A stretch of 46,901 bases of DNA from a virus. A program made the position numbers and the translations under genes. The stretch spans positions 1-46,901 of IMG/VR virus record IMGVR_UViG_3300025132_000066. One strand, 5' to 3'. This document shows, piece after piece, positions 18,122-25,551 of the stretch. Below the pieces are notes generated by a model, which had not been told where the DNA came from, searched no databases, and saw only the letters and a list, made by a program, of their open reading frames with translations. Each line of letters opens with the position of its first letter. The first letter of the stretch is position 1.

Positions 18122-18263
18122 TCTTATCGCCATTATTCATTAAACGCCTCATATAATCTTCAACATTTTCATCAGTAACCGAAGTTCCTCCGAAAGCGGC
18201 GAAGAAAAGAAGCATTAAAATGGTAATAAAAACGAATAGTCCGAACCAATCCCAACCAGTCAT
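18111..18263 (-). CDS. 50-residue single-pass membrane protein
   Basis: ATG at 18263 immediately follows the TAA of the DEDDy exonuclease gene (TAAATG). Residues about 5-25 (WFGLFVFITILMLLFFAAF) form one strong membrane span, followed by a short charged, mainly acidic tail. The orientation is probably N-out or N-in undetermined. Its size and topology would suit a holin-like or envelope-associated microprotein, but position at the end of a replication operon gives no clue to its function. The overlap with neighbours on both sides supports it being real. Confidence 0.6.
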   Translation of the reverse strand: MTGWDWFGLFVFITILMLLFFAAFGGTSVTDENVEDYMRRLMNNGDKNDP

Positions 18264-18866
18264 TTACCAATTCACCTCCAAATCTTTTTGCTTTTCCTTG
18301 TTAATAGAAAATCCTTTTACAATACCGTTTTCTTTACCATAGTTCCATAAATTATAAACTAATTTAGTATCTTTTAGACAGTAATCTACCACTTCATCAT
18401 ACTTTCCCATCTTCCATAATTTAGGGGCATCAGCACTATCCATAAGTTTTGCATCTTGCATTGTGCATTTTACTAAATTCTTTAGTTGAAATCTTTCTCC
18501 ATGTTCTTTTAATAAAATTTTAGATGTATCAATATATTTTTTTTCATCAATATATTTTCTAATGCAGTATATATCTAAAGAGTCTCTTAGAATTGGCAAA
18601 TCAAAAGCAACAATATTATGTCCTAATAATACTCCTCCTTTTTCAAAATGGTCATCTAAATCATATTTTAATTCTCTAAGTGATTTAATCACAATGTCGG
18701 ATTTACTAACACTATCTAGTCCTTCGTCTAAATAAACAGTAGCGTTATTACCATCCCATGTAGCAACTGTTGATACTTGAAACATATGCGTATTTGAAAA
18801 GCCGCCTATTTCATAGGACATATTTTTTGTCTCTATGTCAAGAGCCAACACTGACATTTCAATCAT
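18264..18866 (-). CDS. DEDDy-type 3'-5' exonuclease (DnaQ/RNase H-like fold)
   Basis: A 200-residue protein with all four catalytic acids of the DEDDy class: D10 and E12 in ALDIET, D89 in LLGHNIVAFDLPIL, and Y162/D166 in YCLKDT. Its length matches a stand-alone exonuclease domain. It probably trims 3' ends of DNA during replication or repair, or acts on RNA. The PolB N-terminal gene in this genome keeps its own exonuclease motifs, so this enzyme is additional. The C-terminus, QKDLEVNW, weakly resembles a PCNA-binding motif. The start overlaps the upstream stop as ATGA. Confidence 0.8.
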   Translation of the reverse strand: MIEMSVLALDIETKNMSYEIGGFSNTHMFQVSTVATWDGNNATVYLDEGLDSVSKSDIVIKSLRELKYDLDDHFEKGGVLLGHNIVAFDLPILRDSLDIYCIRKYIDEKKYIDTSKILLKEHGERFQLKNLVKCTMQDAKLMDSADAPKLWKMGKYDEVVDYCLKDTKLVYNLWNYGKENGIVKGFSINKEKQKDLEVNW

Positions 18867-19093
18867 TCCTTTGGATTAGCCCAAAGTTTAGCAACTTTCT
18901 GTTCCTCTTTATTGACCGTAGGTTCTTCATCCAAATCAGTTCTTCTCTTTAAGAAACAAACAATTTGAGAACCTGCTACAATCAACTGAGAACAGCATTC
19001 CCATCCATCTTCTCCATAAGTGTTTAATGTTTCAATAATTACTTTTGGCCCTTTTGCTACTTCAAATACTAGATATGTATTTTCCCATTTCAT
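18863..19093 (-). CDS. Small DUF4177-like protein
   Basis: Seventy-six residues. The core, YLVFEVAKGPKVIIETLNTYGEDGWECCSQLIVAGSQIVCFLKR (viewed as strand, helix, strand, strand), matches the pattern of the DUF4177 type: an N-terminal strand, a helix ending in a GxDGWE turn, then two strands with a final FLKR. Function in that family is unknown. The C-terminal 25 residues are charged and probably flexible. It overlaps both neighbours by four bases, so it is co-translated with the ATPase and exonuclease. Confidence 0.55.
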   Translation of the reverse strand: MKWENTYLVFEVAKGPKVIIETLNTYGEDGWECCSQLIVAGSQIVCFLKRRTDLDEEPTVNKEEQKVAKLWANPKE

Positions 19094-20568
19094 ATTTCTT
19101 CACCTCTTATTGTTAATTTAATGTATGTGCTGCGACCTTCTTTTACTTCTTCAAACTTATGTCTAATAATATCATAATATCTGTATATTTGCGCTCTTGA
19201 TTTTTTTGCTCTCTTTCTAACTTCTGTTAAGAATAAACTTTTATTTACATAGCCATTTTCATCTTTTTTGATTTTATCATATGTAGAAATAAATAAAGGT
19301 TCTAAAGAATTTTCAGCAATACTTTGCCTCTTAACCTTAAGGCTTTGTTCCAACCACATAACCAATGTCTTATAACATTGTTGCACAATTACTGCTGCTT
19401 GGCCTACGTGAGAACCTGTTACTACAAAGCGGTCACTTTTTTTACTAATTGATGGAGCAGACGCTACCGAACACAATACAGACATTTTAATCAATATCTT
19501 CATCAATCGTGTTGTAAAGTTAGAACATATCTTGGCTACATCGGGCCGAGTGTTCTGTAAATACAAATTCATTTTAGTGTATTCTAACTTCAAAGCCTGT
19601 CTAAAGTCTTCACTATATTTAATTGTTTTAAGTGGGTCTTGACCAACTTCATCATATTTTTCCTTTACGAGTTGATAGATTTTCACTAATGAATCAGCGA
19701 ACCTATCAATAGGAGCATTCACTTCTTCTACAATTCCTGCTTTTTCAATCTGTTCCAGTCTCATCTCATCTTGTATATATTGAGGAACTTCCCAAACATA
19801 AAGAAGCATTCTTTGTAAAACACCCTTTTCTGCCATAACATTGTTTAGATTATTAGGAGGATAAGTCATAGCCAATACTGAACGCTCACAATAACATTCC
19901 ATAGTTTGGCCATCCATAGAATCAAGAGCCTTAGAAATAATCCAAGATTCTCCTGCTAAGGAATTCATCAAAGTATTAAGATAAACAATGCTTTGTTCTT
20001 TGTGCTGAGATTGCTTGAATACTCCAGAATATTCAAACTCATCCCAATGTGCTAAACCACTTCCTTCAAGAATACCAGCCCTTCTTCGCCATTCAAACCC
20101 ATCATCAGCATCTTCATTTGTTTCTTTTACATATTTACCAATCAATACTGAATCAGTATAATCAGTGACAGAAAAAGTATTGAATGTTCTAGTGATTGGG
20201 ATATTGTCATTGTTCATAAATGGAGGGTGAACATTTAATTCATTGATTCTCTTAAATGTCTTATCAGCAACTCTACCGACAAAGTTCCACAGTGTTGACT
20301 TTCCTGTTCCCGAAGTTTGCACCCAACAAAAATGTATTCTGCTATCTTCTATATTTCTACCATTTGGTATGCGGATAAAATCCTTACATATCTGACCTAA
20401 TAGGGCAAAGTAAGAAATGCTGGCAGGTATGCCATTTCTATGCGAAACCTCTAGGGCTGATTTTTCAAATTCTCTTACAACGAAAGGTAATGCTTCTCTT
20501 ACTACTTTCGCATCTTCTTCAAAGGAATCGTATTCCTCATATTCTTCATTATTATATTCTTCATTCAT
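19090..20568 (-). CDS. P-loop ATPase, replicative helicase candidate
   Basis: A 492-residue protein with a Walker A (GTGKST, K90) and a Walker B-like GLAHWDEFEY (D176, E177), a sensor-like stretch (ERSVLAMTYPPNN), and a C-terminal winged-helix-like region (about 420-490). The first 20 residues are very acidic. The overall plan (ATPase core, helical lid, C-terminal winged helix) resembles DUF3987-type and MCM/SF3-like helicases linked to primases. It is adjacent to the ERCC4 nuclease and primase genes, and no other helicase candidate is visible. That makes it the likely replicative helicase. The family is not certain; a packaging or DNA-repair ATPase is possible. Confidence 0.6.
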   Translation of the reverse strand: MNEEYNNEEYEEYDSFEEDAKVVREALPFVVREFEKSALEVSHRNGIPASISYFALLGQICKDFIRIPNGRNIEDSRIHFCWVQTSGTGKSTLWNFVGRVADKTFKRINELNVHPPFMNNDNIPITRTFNTFSVTDYTDSVLIGKYVKETNEDADDGFEWRRRAGILEGSGLAHWDEFEYSGVFKQSQHKEQSIVYLNTLMNSLAGESWIISKALDSMDGQTMECYCERSVLAMTYPPNNLNNVMAEKGVLQRMLLYVWEVPQYIQDEMRLEQIEKAGIVEEVNAPIDRFADSLVKIYQLVKEKYDEVGQDPLKTIKYSEDFRQALKLEYTKMNLYLQNTRPDVAKICSNFTTRLMKILIKMSVLCSVASAPSISKKSDRFVVTGSHVGQAAVIVQQCYKTLVMWLEQSLKVKRQSIAENSLEPLFISTYDKIKKDENGYVNKSLFLTEVRKRAKKSRAQIYRYYDIIRHKFEEVKEGRSTYIKLTIRGEEI

Positions 20569-21254
20569 ATTTTCACCTTCTCTTCCGAGTTTAATGTGGA
20601 GAGTATTCTTTTGGCAAGGACTTCTCCAATTCCTTCAATAACTTGGAGTTGATACTCCGAGCATTCTCCTATTTCCATAATGGAGCCAAATTCTTTTATT
20701 AATTCTTTTGCTTTTTTTAGCGATACTCCTTTAATGCTAGTTAATACATCTAGCCTTAAATCATCTGTTGATATTCTTTTAAATATCTCTGGTCTTATTG
20801 CGCTTCTTGTTATGGGTTTCATTTTTGAAACACCTGTTATAATCAAAGCGGCTTCTTCTTCGTTACTTACCCAAATAGGTTTTATATCCATATCTAATAT
20901 TATTCTTCCAAATGCTCCTAGAAACTTATTACTCATCATTATTTTTCTACTAGCAACAGGCATTTTACTTACTGAATTTTCTATTATGTTTAGAATTGCT
21001 TCGTCTAAAGAACCATAGATAATTACCACATTTGTTTGATAGTGTCTATCCATGTTATCCAGTTGAGTCCACAATCTTTTTGACATTACAGAACCAAGAA
21101 AATCTATGGTGGATTTGGCCTCAAAGCAAACATCATCATAGACATAATCTCCAATCTCAATCCATCTTTTTTCATGGGGAATATTGAGTGCCTTTGCCTT
21201 CTTTTCTACTAACTCAGAGAGTCTAGAATTTTCCCTTGAATCAATTACTAGCAT
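20565..21254 (-). CDS. ERCC4/XPF-family structure-specific endonuclease
   Basis: A 229-residue protein with the ERCC4 nuclease fold followed by tandem helix-hairpin-helix motifs. D5 (VIDSRE), GDY at 35-37 and E45-x-K47 correspond to the GDxnERKx3D catalytic motif; the Arg of ERK is replaced by Ala46 (EAKSTIDF). The C-terminal part (about 150-225) has two hairpins, SIKGVSLKKAKELIKEFGS and VIEGIGEVLAKRIL, which bind DNA. Archaeal XPF acts as a dimer that cuts 3' flaps and fork structures, often with PCNA. It overlaps the ATPase (ATGA) and the primase by 14 bases, so it probably works at replication forks or in recombination. Confidence 0.85.
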   Translation of the reverse strand: MLVIDSRENSRLSELVEKKAKALNIPHEKRWIEIGDYVYDDVCFEAKSTIDFLGSVMSKRLWTQLDNMDRHYQTNVVIIYGSLDEAILNIIENSVSKMPVASRKIMMSNKFLGAFGRIILDMDIKPIWVSNEEEAALIITGVSKMKPITRSAIRPEIFKRISTDDLRLDVLTSIKGVSLKKAKELIKEFGSIMEIGECSEYQLQVIEGIGEVLAKRILSTLNSEEKVKI

Positions 21255-22281
21255 TGTGATACCTCCAACATTTGCCTACACAAAAACCTTCACTAATTAG
21301 TTTGTCACAATGAGGTGTATTATAGTTATTGAATACTGTAAACTTAGCGTGTTTTTTGGTGGTGTGCTTAGACCAATCTAGCCATACTGAATCGGATTCA
21401 GCAAAGACTCTTTCTAACTCATCAACTACCAAATCTAATGTCTTTTCTTTCTCCTCAATTGTTACTAGATTCTGATAGCCAGAAATCAAATCCCGATACC
21501 AAGAAACGAGATAGGCTCTTGCTATATGAGAAGGATTCTCAGTCATGATAGCATTATGTAAACAAGGCAACATAGGTAATTTTCCTATCGTATCTGGAAC
21601 AGAAACTTCACCCTGTACCTCTTGTATAGGGGGAGCATCGGGGAACACTACCTTATTTTTCCCACTCTTTTGGAAAGGAATAAGGCGTGGTTTCTTTGCT
21701 AATGAAAGTAATTCACTAAGAGGGAGTTTTAAGTCTTCTTTTAACAAAGGAATGCAATAATATGGCATATTGTTTTCATCAAGAGATGACATATTAACAG
21801 TATTAGGAACTCTTCGTAGCCTAGTTGTTTGTCCTACTCTATCATCAAGAGAATTGTTTTCTCCAACTTTAGAAATCAAATATGTTTTAATTTCTCTAAA
21901 TAGAACTTGTATGTTTCTCATATTATCTGTTTTTTCACCAAACAAGAATAAATGAAATCCTCTTCCAGAAAAGAAGAGAGTATATTCATAATCTTTTTTA
22001 TGAATTAAATTCATTACAATTTTAACATCATTCCAAGTTTTGTGTAAATCATCATCATGTGCATCAAAGTCTAAAAACACTCTATCTAGGATTACAGTAG
22101 AATCTATCTTTGCTTTCTCACTGAATTGACCAAAATCATATACCGTTGTATATACATTTGTTCTATTGTTTTGTGCATTTACAAAATCAATATATTCATT
22201 TCTACTAAACACTATTTTTCTTCTCATCTGTGGTGCGTTTTTTATGTGACTTCCCGCCCACACTTCCCTCGGAAACTTCAT
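21241..22281 (-). CDS. Primase: PriS-type catalytic domain fused to PriL-type Fe-S domain
   Basis: A 346-residue protein starting at the ATG after GGAGGTAATAATA. Catalytic signatures of the archaeo-eukaryotic primase are present: FLDFDAHDDD (D71, D73), FFSGRGFH (105-110, S-x-H motif) and a third block RVGQTTRLRRVPNTVN. The C-terminal 110 residues look like PriL: LPCLHNAI (C240), then IARAYLVSWYRDLI, and a final HCDKLISEGFCVGKCWRYH (C325, C334, C338). Four cysteines in this arrangement bind a 4Fe-4S cluster in PriL. PriS and PriL are normally separate subunits, so this is a compact one-chain primase of the kind known from some reduced archaea. It makes primers for the viral replisome. Confidence 0.87.
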   Translation of the reverse strand: MKFPREVWAGSHIKNAPQMRRKIVFSRNEYIDFVNAQNNRTNVYTTVYDFGQFSEKAKIDSTVILDRVFLDFDAHDDDLHKTWNDVKIVMNLIHKKDYEYTLFFSGRGFHLFLFGEKTDNMRNIQVLFREIKTYLISKVGENNSLDDRVGQTTRLRRVPNTVNMSSLDENNMPYYCIPLLKEDLKLPLSELLSLAKKPRLIPFQKSGKNKVVFPDAPPIQEVQGEVSVPDTIGKLPMLPCLHNAIMTENPSHIARAYLVSWYRDLISGYQNLVTIEEKEKTLDLVVDELERVFAESDSVWLDWSKHTTKKHAKFTVFNNYNTPHCDKLISEGFCVGKCWRYHNASN

Positions 22282-22567
22282 TATTATTACCTCCAAAATC
22301 TACTATTGCCGTATCTAACATATTTCTAATTGTTCCTGCCACCTCTGCTCTAAGGTGAGTCATGCATAATTCTCTTAATACATCTGGATAGTAAGAACCT
22401 ATCATTGTATCATTAATTTTAGTCTCTTTTACCAAATCAAACCTTTCAACTAAATTCATTTCTGAATAAAGTTCACTCGCAAGATTTTCTATTGAAACAG
22501 TAAGATTTGATATTTCATTAAAAGACCATGCCTTTGCTTTTACTTTTAATTCAATTACTTCTTTCAT
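22205..22567 (-). CDS. Unknown helical protein overlapping the primase start
   Basis: A 120-residue protein without a recognised domain. Residues 1-95 are mostly helical (SNLTVSIENLASELYSEMNL; MTHLRAEVAGTIRNMLDTAI). The last 25 residues are Gly/Ser/Lys-rich and lie within the primase gene in another frame, so the two genes share 77 bases, and the primase ribosome site lies inside this gene. That long overlap suggests translational coupling. A role in replication is inferred from position only. Confidence 0.55.
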   Translation of the reverse strand: MKEVIELKVKAKAWSFNEISNLTVSIENLASELYSEMNLVERFDLVKETKINDTMIGSYYPDVLRELCMTHLRAEVAGTIRNMLDTAIVDFGGNNNEVSEGSVGGKSHKKRTTDEKKNSV

Positions 22568-22571
22568 TATA

Positions 22572-23504
22572 TCACAACCAACTATCTAACTGCGCTCCAT
22601 CGCATATTCCATAATAAGAACAATACTGTGAGCAAGTCTTAAAAAAGAATGATGGGGCAAATTGATTATTTTCATAATCCCATAGCATTTTAGTAATGGT
22701 TTTCATAACAGAAGTTTTGGAAGACTTCAGTACCTTTTCCGCATAAACATAATTGGAAGCAGGGTAATACCAGCCCCAATGAGATACGGCCATATCTCTG
22801 GTTAAACCATGTTTAGCCAATACTTCATCTGGAGCATTTTCAATCATGAGTTGATAGAAAGCCATTTCTTTTCTCATACCGCTTTTCTTAGAATCTTTCC
22901 AATTCCCTGTTTTGTATTCAAAAGGAATTAGTTTACCGTTTTCAATAAAAATCCTATCTATAATTCCTTGAAGATGAATTACATAGTCTCTATTTAGAGT
23001 AAATTCTTCATTGTTATTCCAAGCCCCTCCTTTATGCGGGCCAGCAGGGATAGTTATTTCACAATCAAATAGGCCTTCATTTACAATAGGTAAATACTCA
23101 TCAACTTTATCTTCTGATTGAGCCTCAATAAAGCGTTGCGCTTCAAAGGCTGCTACATTCATAGATATGTCAAAATACTCATCTATTGGCATTAGACTAT
23201 TACAGTATTCCATAATCTCAGAATTATTCATTTTCTGTGCTTTCTTTATGTCAAAATCATTAAAGAAATTCTCTCTATGGTTATGCAATACAGTTCCTTT
23301 ACGCATGGCTTCTGTTTGGTCTTGGGGTAATCTTTGAATATACCCAAATTGATATTTCTTGTTACACCATAGATAACTCATCATAGATGATTTTGTTATC
23401 TTTAAAATAGGTTTTGAAGGGTCATCATAATTTTCAGGTTGCCACTGATATGTATAGTCTCTCATTGTTGCTAATCTTGCTTTATATTGTTCATCTTTAT
23501 CCAT
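22572..23504 (-). CDS. Cas4/RecB-like nuclease with an Fe-S cluster
   Basis: A 310-residue PD-(D/E)xK nuclease. SMMSYLWCNKKYQFGY (C47), then a helix with H74 (GTVLHNHRE), D183 (GIIDRI), E196-x-K198 (PFEYKTG), and a downstream QLM helix (MAFYQLMI) give the complete catalytic set. C47 plus C291, C295 and C301 (CSQYCSYYGIC) form the four-cysteine pattern of the Fe-S cluster seen in Cas4 and AddB. Such enzymes resect DNA ends for recombination; no other CRISPR gene or array is present. The last residues, LDSWL, resemble a degenerate PCNA motif. It starts at TAATG shared with a small gene. Confidence 0.85.
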   Translation of the reverse strand: MDKDEQYKARLATMRDYTYQWQPENYDDPSKPILKITKSSMMSYLWCNKKYQFGYIQRLPQDQTEAMRKGTVLHNHRENFFNDFDIKKAQKMNNSEIMEYCNSLMPIDEYFDISMNVAAFEAQRFIEAQSEDKVDEYLPIVNEGLFDCEITIPAGPHKGGAWNNNEEFTLNRDYVIHLQGIIDRIFIENGKLIPFEYKTGNWKDSKKSGMRKEMAFYQLMIENAPDEVLAKHGLTRDMAVSHWGWYYPASNYVYAEKVLKSSKTSVMKTITKMLWDYENNQFAPSFFFKTCSQYCSYYGICDGAQLDSWL

Positions 23505-23656
23505 TAATAATCACCGCCTTCATTTAATATTTCTAGGGCTTTAATCAGATGTTCTTTTGCTTGCGACAAACTATGAACTGTCGCATCGTATTTTTTTGAT
23601 AAAGTAATCTTCATTTGTATATCATGAATTATTTTTTCTAATTCTTTCAAAACCAT
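23504..23656 (-). CDS. 50-residue helical microprotein after the polymerase C-half
   Basis: ATG at 23656 with GGAGG directly before it, or TTG at 23650 at better spacing. It overlaps the end of the polymerase C-terminal gene and its TAA overlaps the nuclease start (TAATG). The sequence is amphipathic helical (LKELEKIIHDIQMKI; HSLSQAKEHLIKALEIL) and has no cysteines or membrane span. No function is known. The tight overlaps on both sides support expression. Confidence 0.5.
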   Translation of the reverse strand: MVLKELEKIIHDIQMKITLSKKYDATVHSLSQAKEHLIKALEILNEGGDY

Positions 23657-24561
23657 TCCTCCAAACTTCTTTGTATTTTACCAGTTCTAATACTAAATAC
23701 ATCCCATCCCATAGATTCGTAAATAGGCTTCGCTTTCTTTAGAACTAATTCTGAATAGTGTTCCCAATCAGGAGTATATTTATCAAAATCTGAATTGATA
23801 ACTCCAGAAACATATTGTACCTTTTTCTTTTCTTTTGTTAGGGGATTGATATAAACGTCATGAACCCCTTTAACTTTTAAGAAAACATAAGAGTCATCAA
23901 AGTTATCTTCTCCCTTTTGCCAAGAATATAAAATTCCTGCTATGCCGGAACCAATAGAAGGTCTTCTTTTTTCTATTGTAAGAAAAGAAGATACGGGTTC
24001 GCCGCATTTATGTGTTCCTTCTCTTCCTTCATTTTCTCCACATAAGTTCAATTTAGTAATGTCTTTTAGACTATACTGTTTGTTACAAGACTGGCATTGA
24101 ACCATAAATCTAGATTCTCTAAGCCTACTTCTTTTGAGTAAAAGTTCCTTATCTATCTCACCATTTAGAACAGAACGATATATGGAATGTAGGTAGTTGT
24201 TTATCTCTACCATCTTCTTATTATTAACCCACATTTTTAATACTTCAGTTTGAACATTTTTTTCTAATTGGGTAACACTTACTCTTATGGCAGTAAAACC
24301 AGTCATAGTAAATTTAGGCTCTTTCAGCCATACTCCGTCTTCCCAAGTAACCATCCCTGCGTTTCTATTCTTTGTTGTTCCTACTCCTAAAGCAGAATAA
24401 TACTTTTCAAATTCAAGAACTACTGGATGTTGTTTTAAATTCATAACATTGGGAAAATGTTCCCTAACACTTTCTTCTATTATTTTGATAGATTCTTGAG
24501 CCTTTTCTACAGAATCAATCTGAACATAAATTGAATCTGTATGGCCATAAACCACTTTCAC
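23647..24561 (-). CDS. DNA polymerase B, C-terminal half (motif C, thumb, PIP box)
   Basis: A 304-residue second half of a split family B DNA polymerase. It begins directly with motif C, VYGHTDSIYV (residues 4-13), where the usual YGDTDS has His in place of the first Asp; the second Asp (D9), normally essential, is kept. The thumb region carries a four-cysteine zinc cluster (C156, C159, C174, C186), which is not a normal part of PolB. The last eight residues, QRSLEEWF, are a canonical PCNA-interacting box. It must pair with the N-terminal half at 26138-27793 to work. It overlaps its neighbours by four bases at the start. Confidence 0.9.
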   Translation of the reverse strand: MKVVYGHTDSIYVQIDSVEKAQESIKIIEESVREHFPNVMNLKQHPVVLEFEKYYSALGVGTTKNRNAGMVTWEDGVWLKEPKFTMTGFTAIRVSVTQLEKNVQTEVLKMWVNNKKMVEINNYLHSIYRSVLNGEIDKELLLKRSRLRESRFMVQCQSCNKQYSLKDITKLNLCGENEGREGTHKCGEPVSSFLTIEKRRPSIGSGIAGILYSWQKGEDNFDDSYVFLKVKGVHDVYINPLTKEKKKVQYVSGVINSDFDKYTPDWEHYSELVLKKAKPIYESMGWDVFSIRTGKIQRSLEEWF

Positions 24562-24743
24562 TTCATTCCCACCTTAGTAGGTGCATATATTTTATTTACT
24601 AACATCAGTTCTGGATTCATTTTTTCTAATGCTTCTTGTATTTCGCAAATTGCTTTTGCTAAAGCATAGTAAGAGGGAATCTCCTCTAAATCTCGTTCTA
24701 ATGTTTTAATCCTACTTTTTAAATTTTCAATTTCTTTATTCAT
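24558..24743 (-). CDS. 61-residue coiled-coil protein
   Basis: A small protein with a first half that is a heptad-like Lys/Glu/Leu helix (EIENLKSRIKTLERDLEEI), followed by a second helix (AKAICEIQEALEKMN) and a basic end. It overlaps the polymerase C-half start by four bases (ATGA). Placed right before that half, it could be a bridging or assembly factor for the split polymerase, but that is a guess. No family is recognised. Confidence 0.55.
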   Translation of the reverse strand: MNKEIENLKSRIKTLERDLEEIPSYYALAKAICEIQEALEKMNPELMLVNKIYAPTKVGMK

Positions 24744-24871
24744 ATTATCACCGTTATAATTGTTAAGATGGTTGCTATGTTTACGATATTTACCATCATT
24801 AATATCTTATTTGATTTTGCTATCATAGCGAGCAATTCTTCTAATAGTTGGTTAGTTTTATCCATCATCAT
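24740..24871 (-). CDS. 43-residue membrane microprotein
   Basis: Three consecutive ATG codons (24871, 24868, 24865) can start this frame; stop TGA at 24740-24742 overlaps the next ATG (ATGA). The first half is an amphipathic helix (NQLLEELLAMIAKSN) and the second half (ILMMVNIVNIATILTIITVII) is one hydrophobic membrane span with no charge. Similar tiny single-span proteins occur elsewhere in the window. Function unknown. Confidence 0.5.
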   Translation of the reverse strand: MMMDKTNQLLEELLAMIAKSNKILMMVNIVNIATILTIITVII

Positions 24872-25029
24872 GATTCTGACTCCCTAACTACTGTTTTTCC
24901 GACAGTTACTTTGAACTGCCGTTTTAGATTTGTCATGTATTGAATAATCTCTTTGACTTCTTCAACAGTTATATCAAGTGTCATCATATCATCATGATGC
25001 ACTTCAACTGATACATGGGTTGTAAACAT
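24868..25029 (-). CDS. 53-residue protein with strong ribosome site
   Basis: ATG at 25029 follows GGAGGAGGAAATA, one of the best ribosome sites in the window. The TGA at 24868-24870 overlaps the next start. The sequence has alternating strands at both ends (THVSVEVHHDDMMTLDI; FKVTVGKTVVRE) around a helix (VEEVKEIIQYMTNLKR). It is His/Asp-rich near the start, perhaps metal-binding. No family is recognised. Confidence 0.55.
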   Translation of the reverse strand: MFTTHVSVEVHHDDMMTLDITVEEVKEIIQYMTNLKRQFKVTVGKTVVRESES

Positions 25030-25205
25030 TATTTCCTCCTCCTATAAACGCCATCTTTCACTTTCACTACATTAGGTAGTCTAGTCAATAGCCAACCTAC
25101 GGCAGAAACAGTTCCAATATAATACTTATTTCCTTTGACACTTATCATTCTTTCAAGTAGTTGAGCAGAAGTAAAATTACCATCCATGTCTTCTACCATT
25201 TCCAT
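25029..25205 (-). CDS. Winged-helix-like small protein
   Basis: Fifty-eight residues from the ATG at 25205. The order NFTSAQLLERMISVKG, then a helix (YIGTVSAVGWLLTRLPN) and a wing-like VVKVKDGVYRRRK matches a minimal winged helix, in which the third helix and wing bind DNA. A longer frame could start at a TTG at 25274, but this would overlap the upstream gene by 59 bases and add residues without a fold. The ATG lacks a clear ribosome site, so the start is uncertain. It may be a DNA-binding regulator. Confidence 0.55.
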   Translation of the reverse strand: MEMVEDMDGNFTSAQLLERMISVKGNKYYIGTVSAVGWLLTRLPNVVKVKDGVYRRRK

Positions 25206-25215
25206 AATATATCTT

Positions 25216-25551
25216 TTAAATATTTTGTTCAGAATGTTCCCTCCTGCAATGTTGACAATTATGCTTACCCTCAAACTGAGGTGTGTGCAATTCTGGCTTT
25301 TTACATTTCATAGGAATGTTCTTTCTCAAGAGACTCCAGTTTTTATAACTAAGGCCTTCTAAAGCAATACCTGTTATCATTCCTATGAGAATATCAGATT
25401 CTAATTTAACTAAGAACAATAGAGATAAAAGTATAGTCGCCCACATCCAATGATGGATGTGGTATTTCTCAGTTCTTAGTCTTGGGGCAAAAGGGGTCAA
25501 AGCCTTTGTTAGACTGTAACCTATGATTAATCCTAAACTATATTCTATCAT
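25216..25551 (-). CDS. Membrane protein with C-terminal zinc motif
   Basis: A 111-residue protein. The first half is hydrophobic with two or three spans: residues 4-20, 36-50 (WMWATILLSLLFLVK) and 54-68 (DILIGMITGIALEGL). The C-terminal 35 residues contain CKKPE, then H and CQHCRREH, a cluster of three Cys and several His that could bind zinc on the cytoplasmic side. An LRTEKYHIHHW motif lies between spans. It overlaps the upstream gene by four bases. It lies in the insertion between the two polymerase halves. No family recognised. Confidence 0.6.
   Translation of the reverse strand: MIEYSLGLIIGYSLTKALTPFAPRLRTEKYHIHHWMWATILLSLLFLVKLESDILIGMITGIALEGLSYKNWSLLRKNIPMKCKKPELHTPQFEGKHNCQHCRREHSEQNI

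Noticed and set aside
22572-23504. Cas4-like nuclease as sign of a CRISPR system
   Set aside because: There is no repeat-spacer array and no other cas gene in the window; similar nucleases are common in viral replication modules.
25029-25274. Longer version of the winged-helix gene from TTG 25274
   Set aside because: It would overlap the membrane-protein gene by 59 bases, and the added 23 residues do not fit the fold. The ATG at 25205 is preferred, although it has no clear ribosome site.
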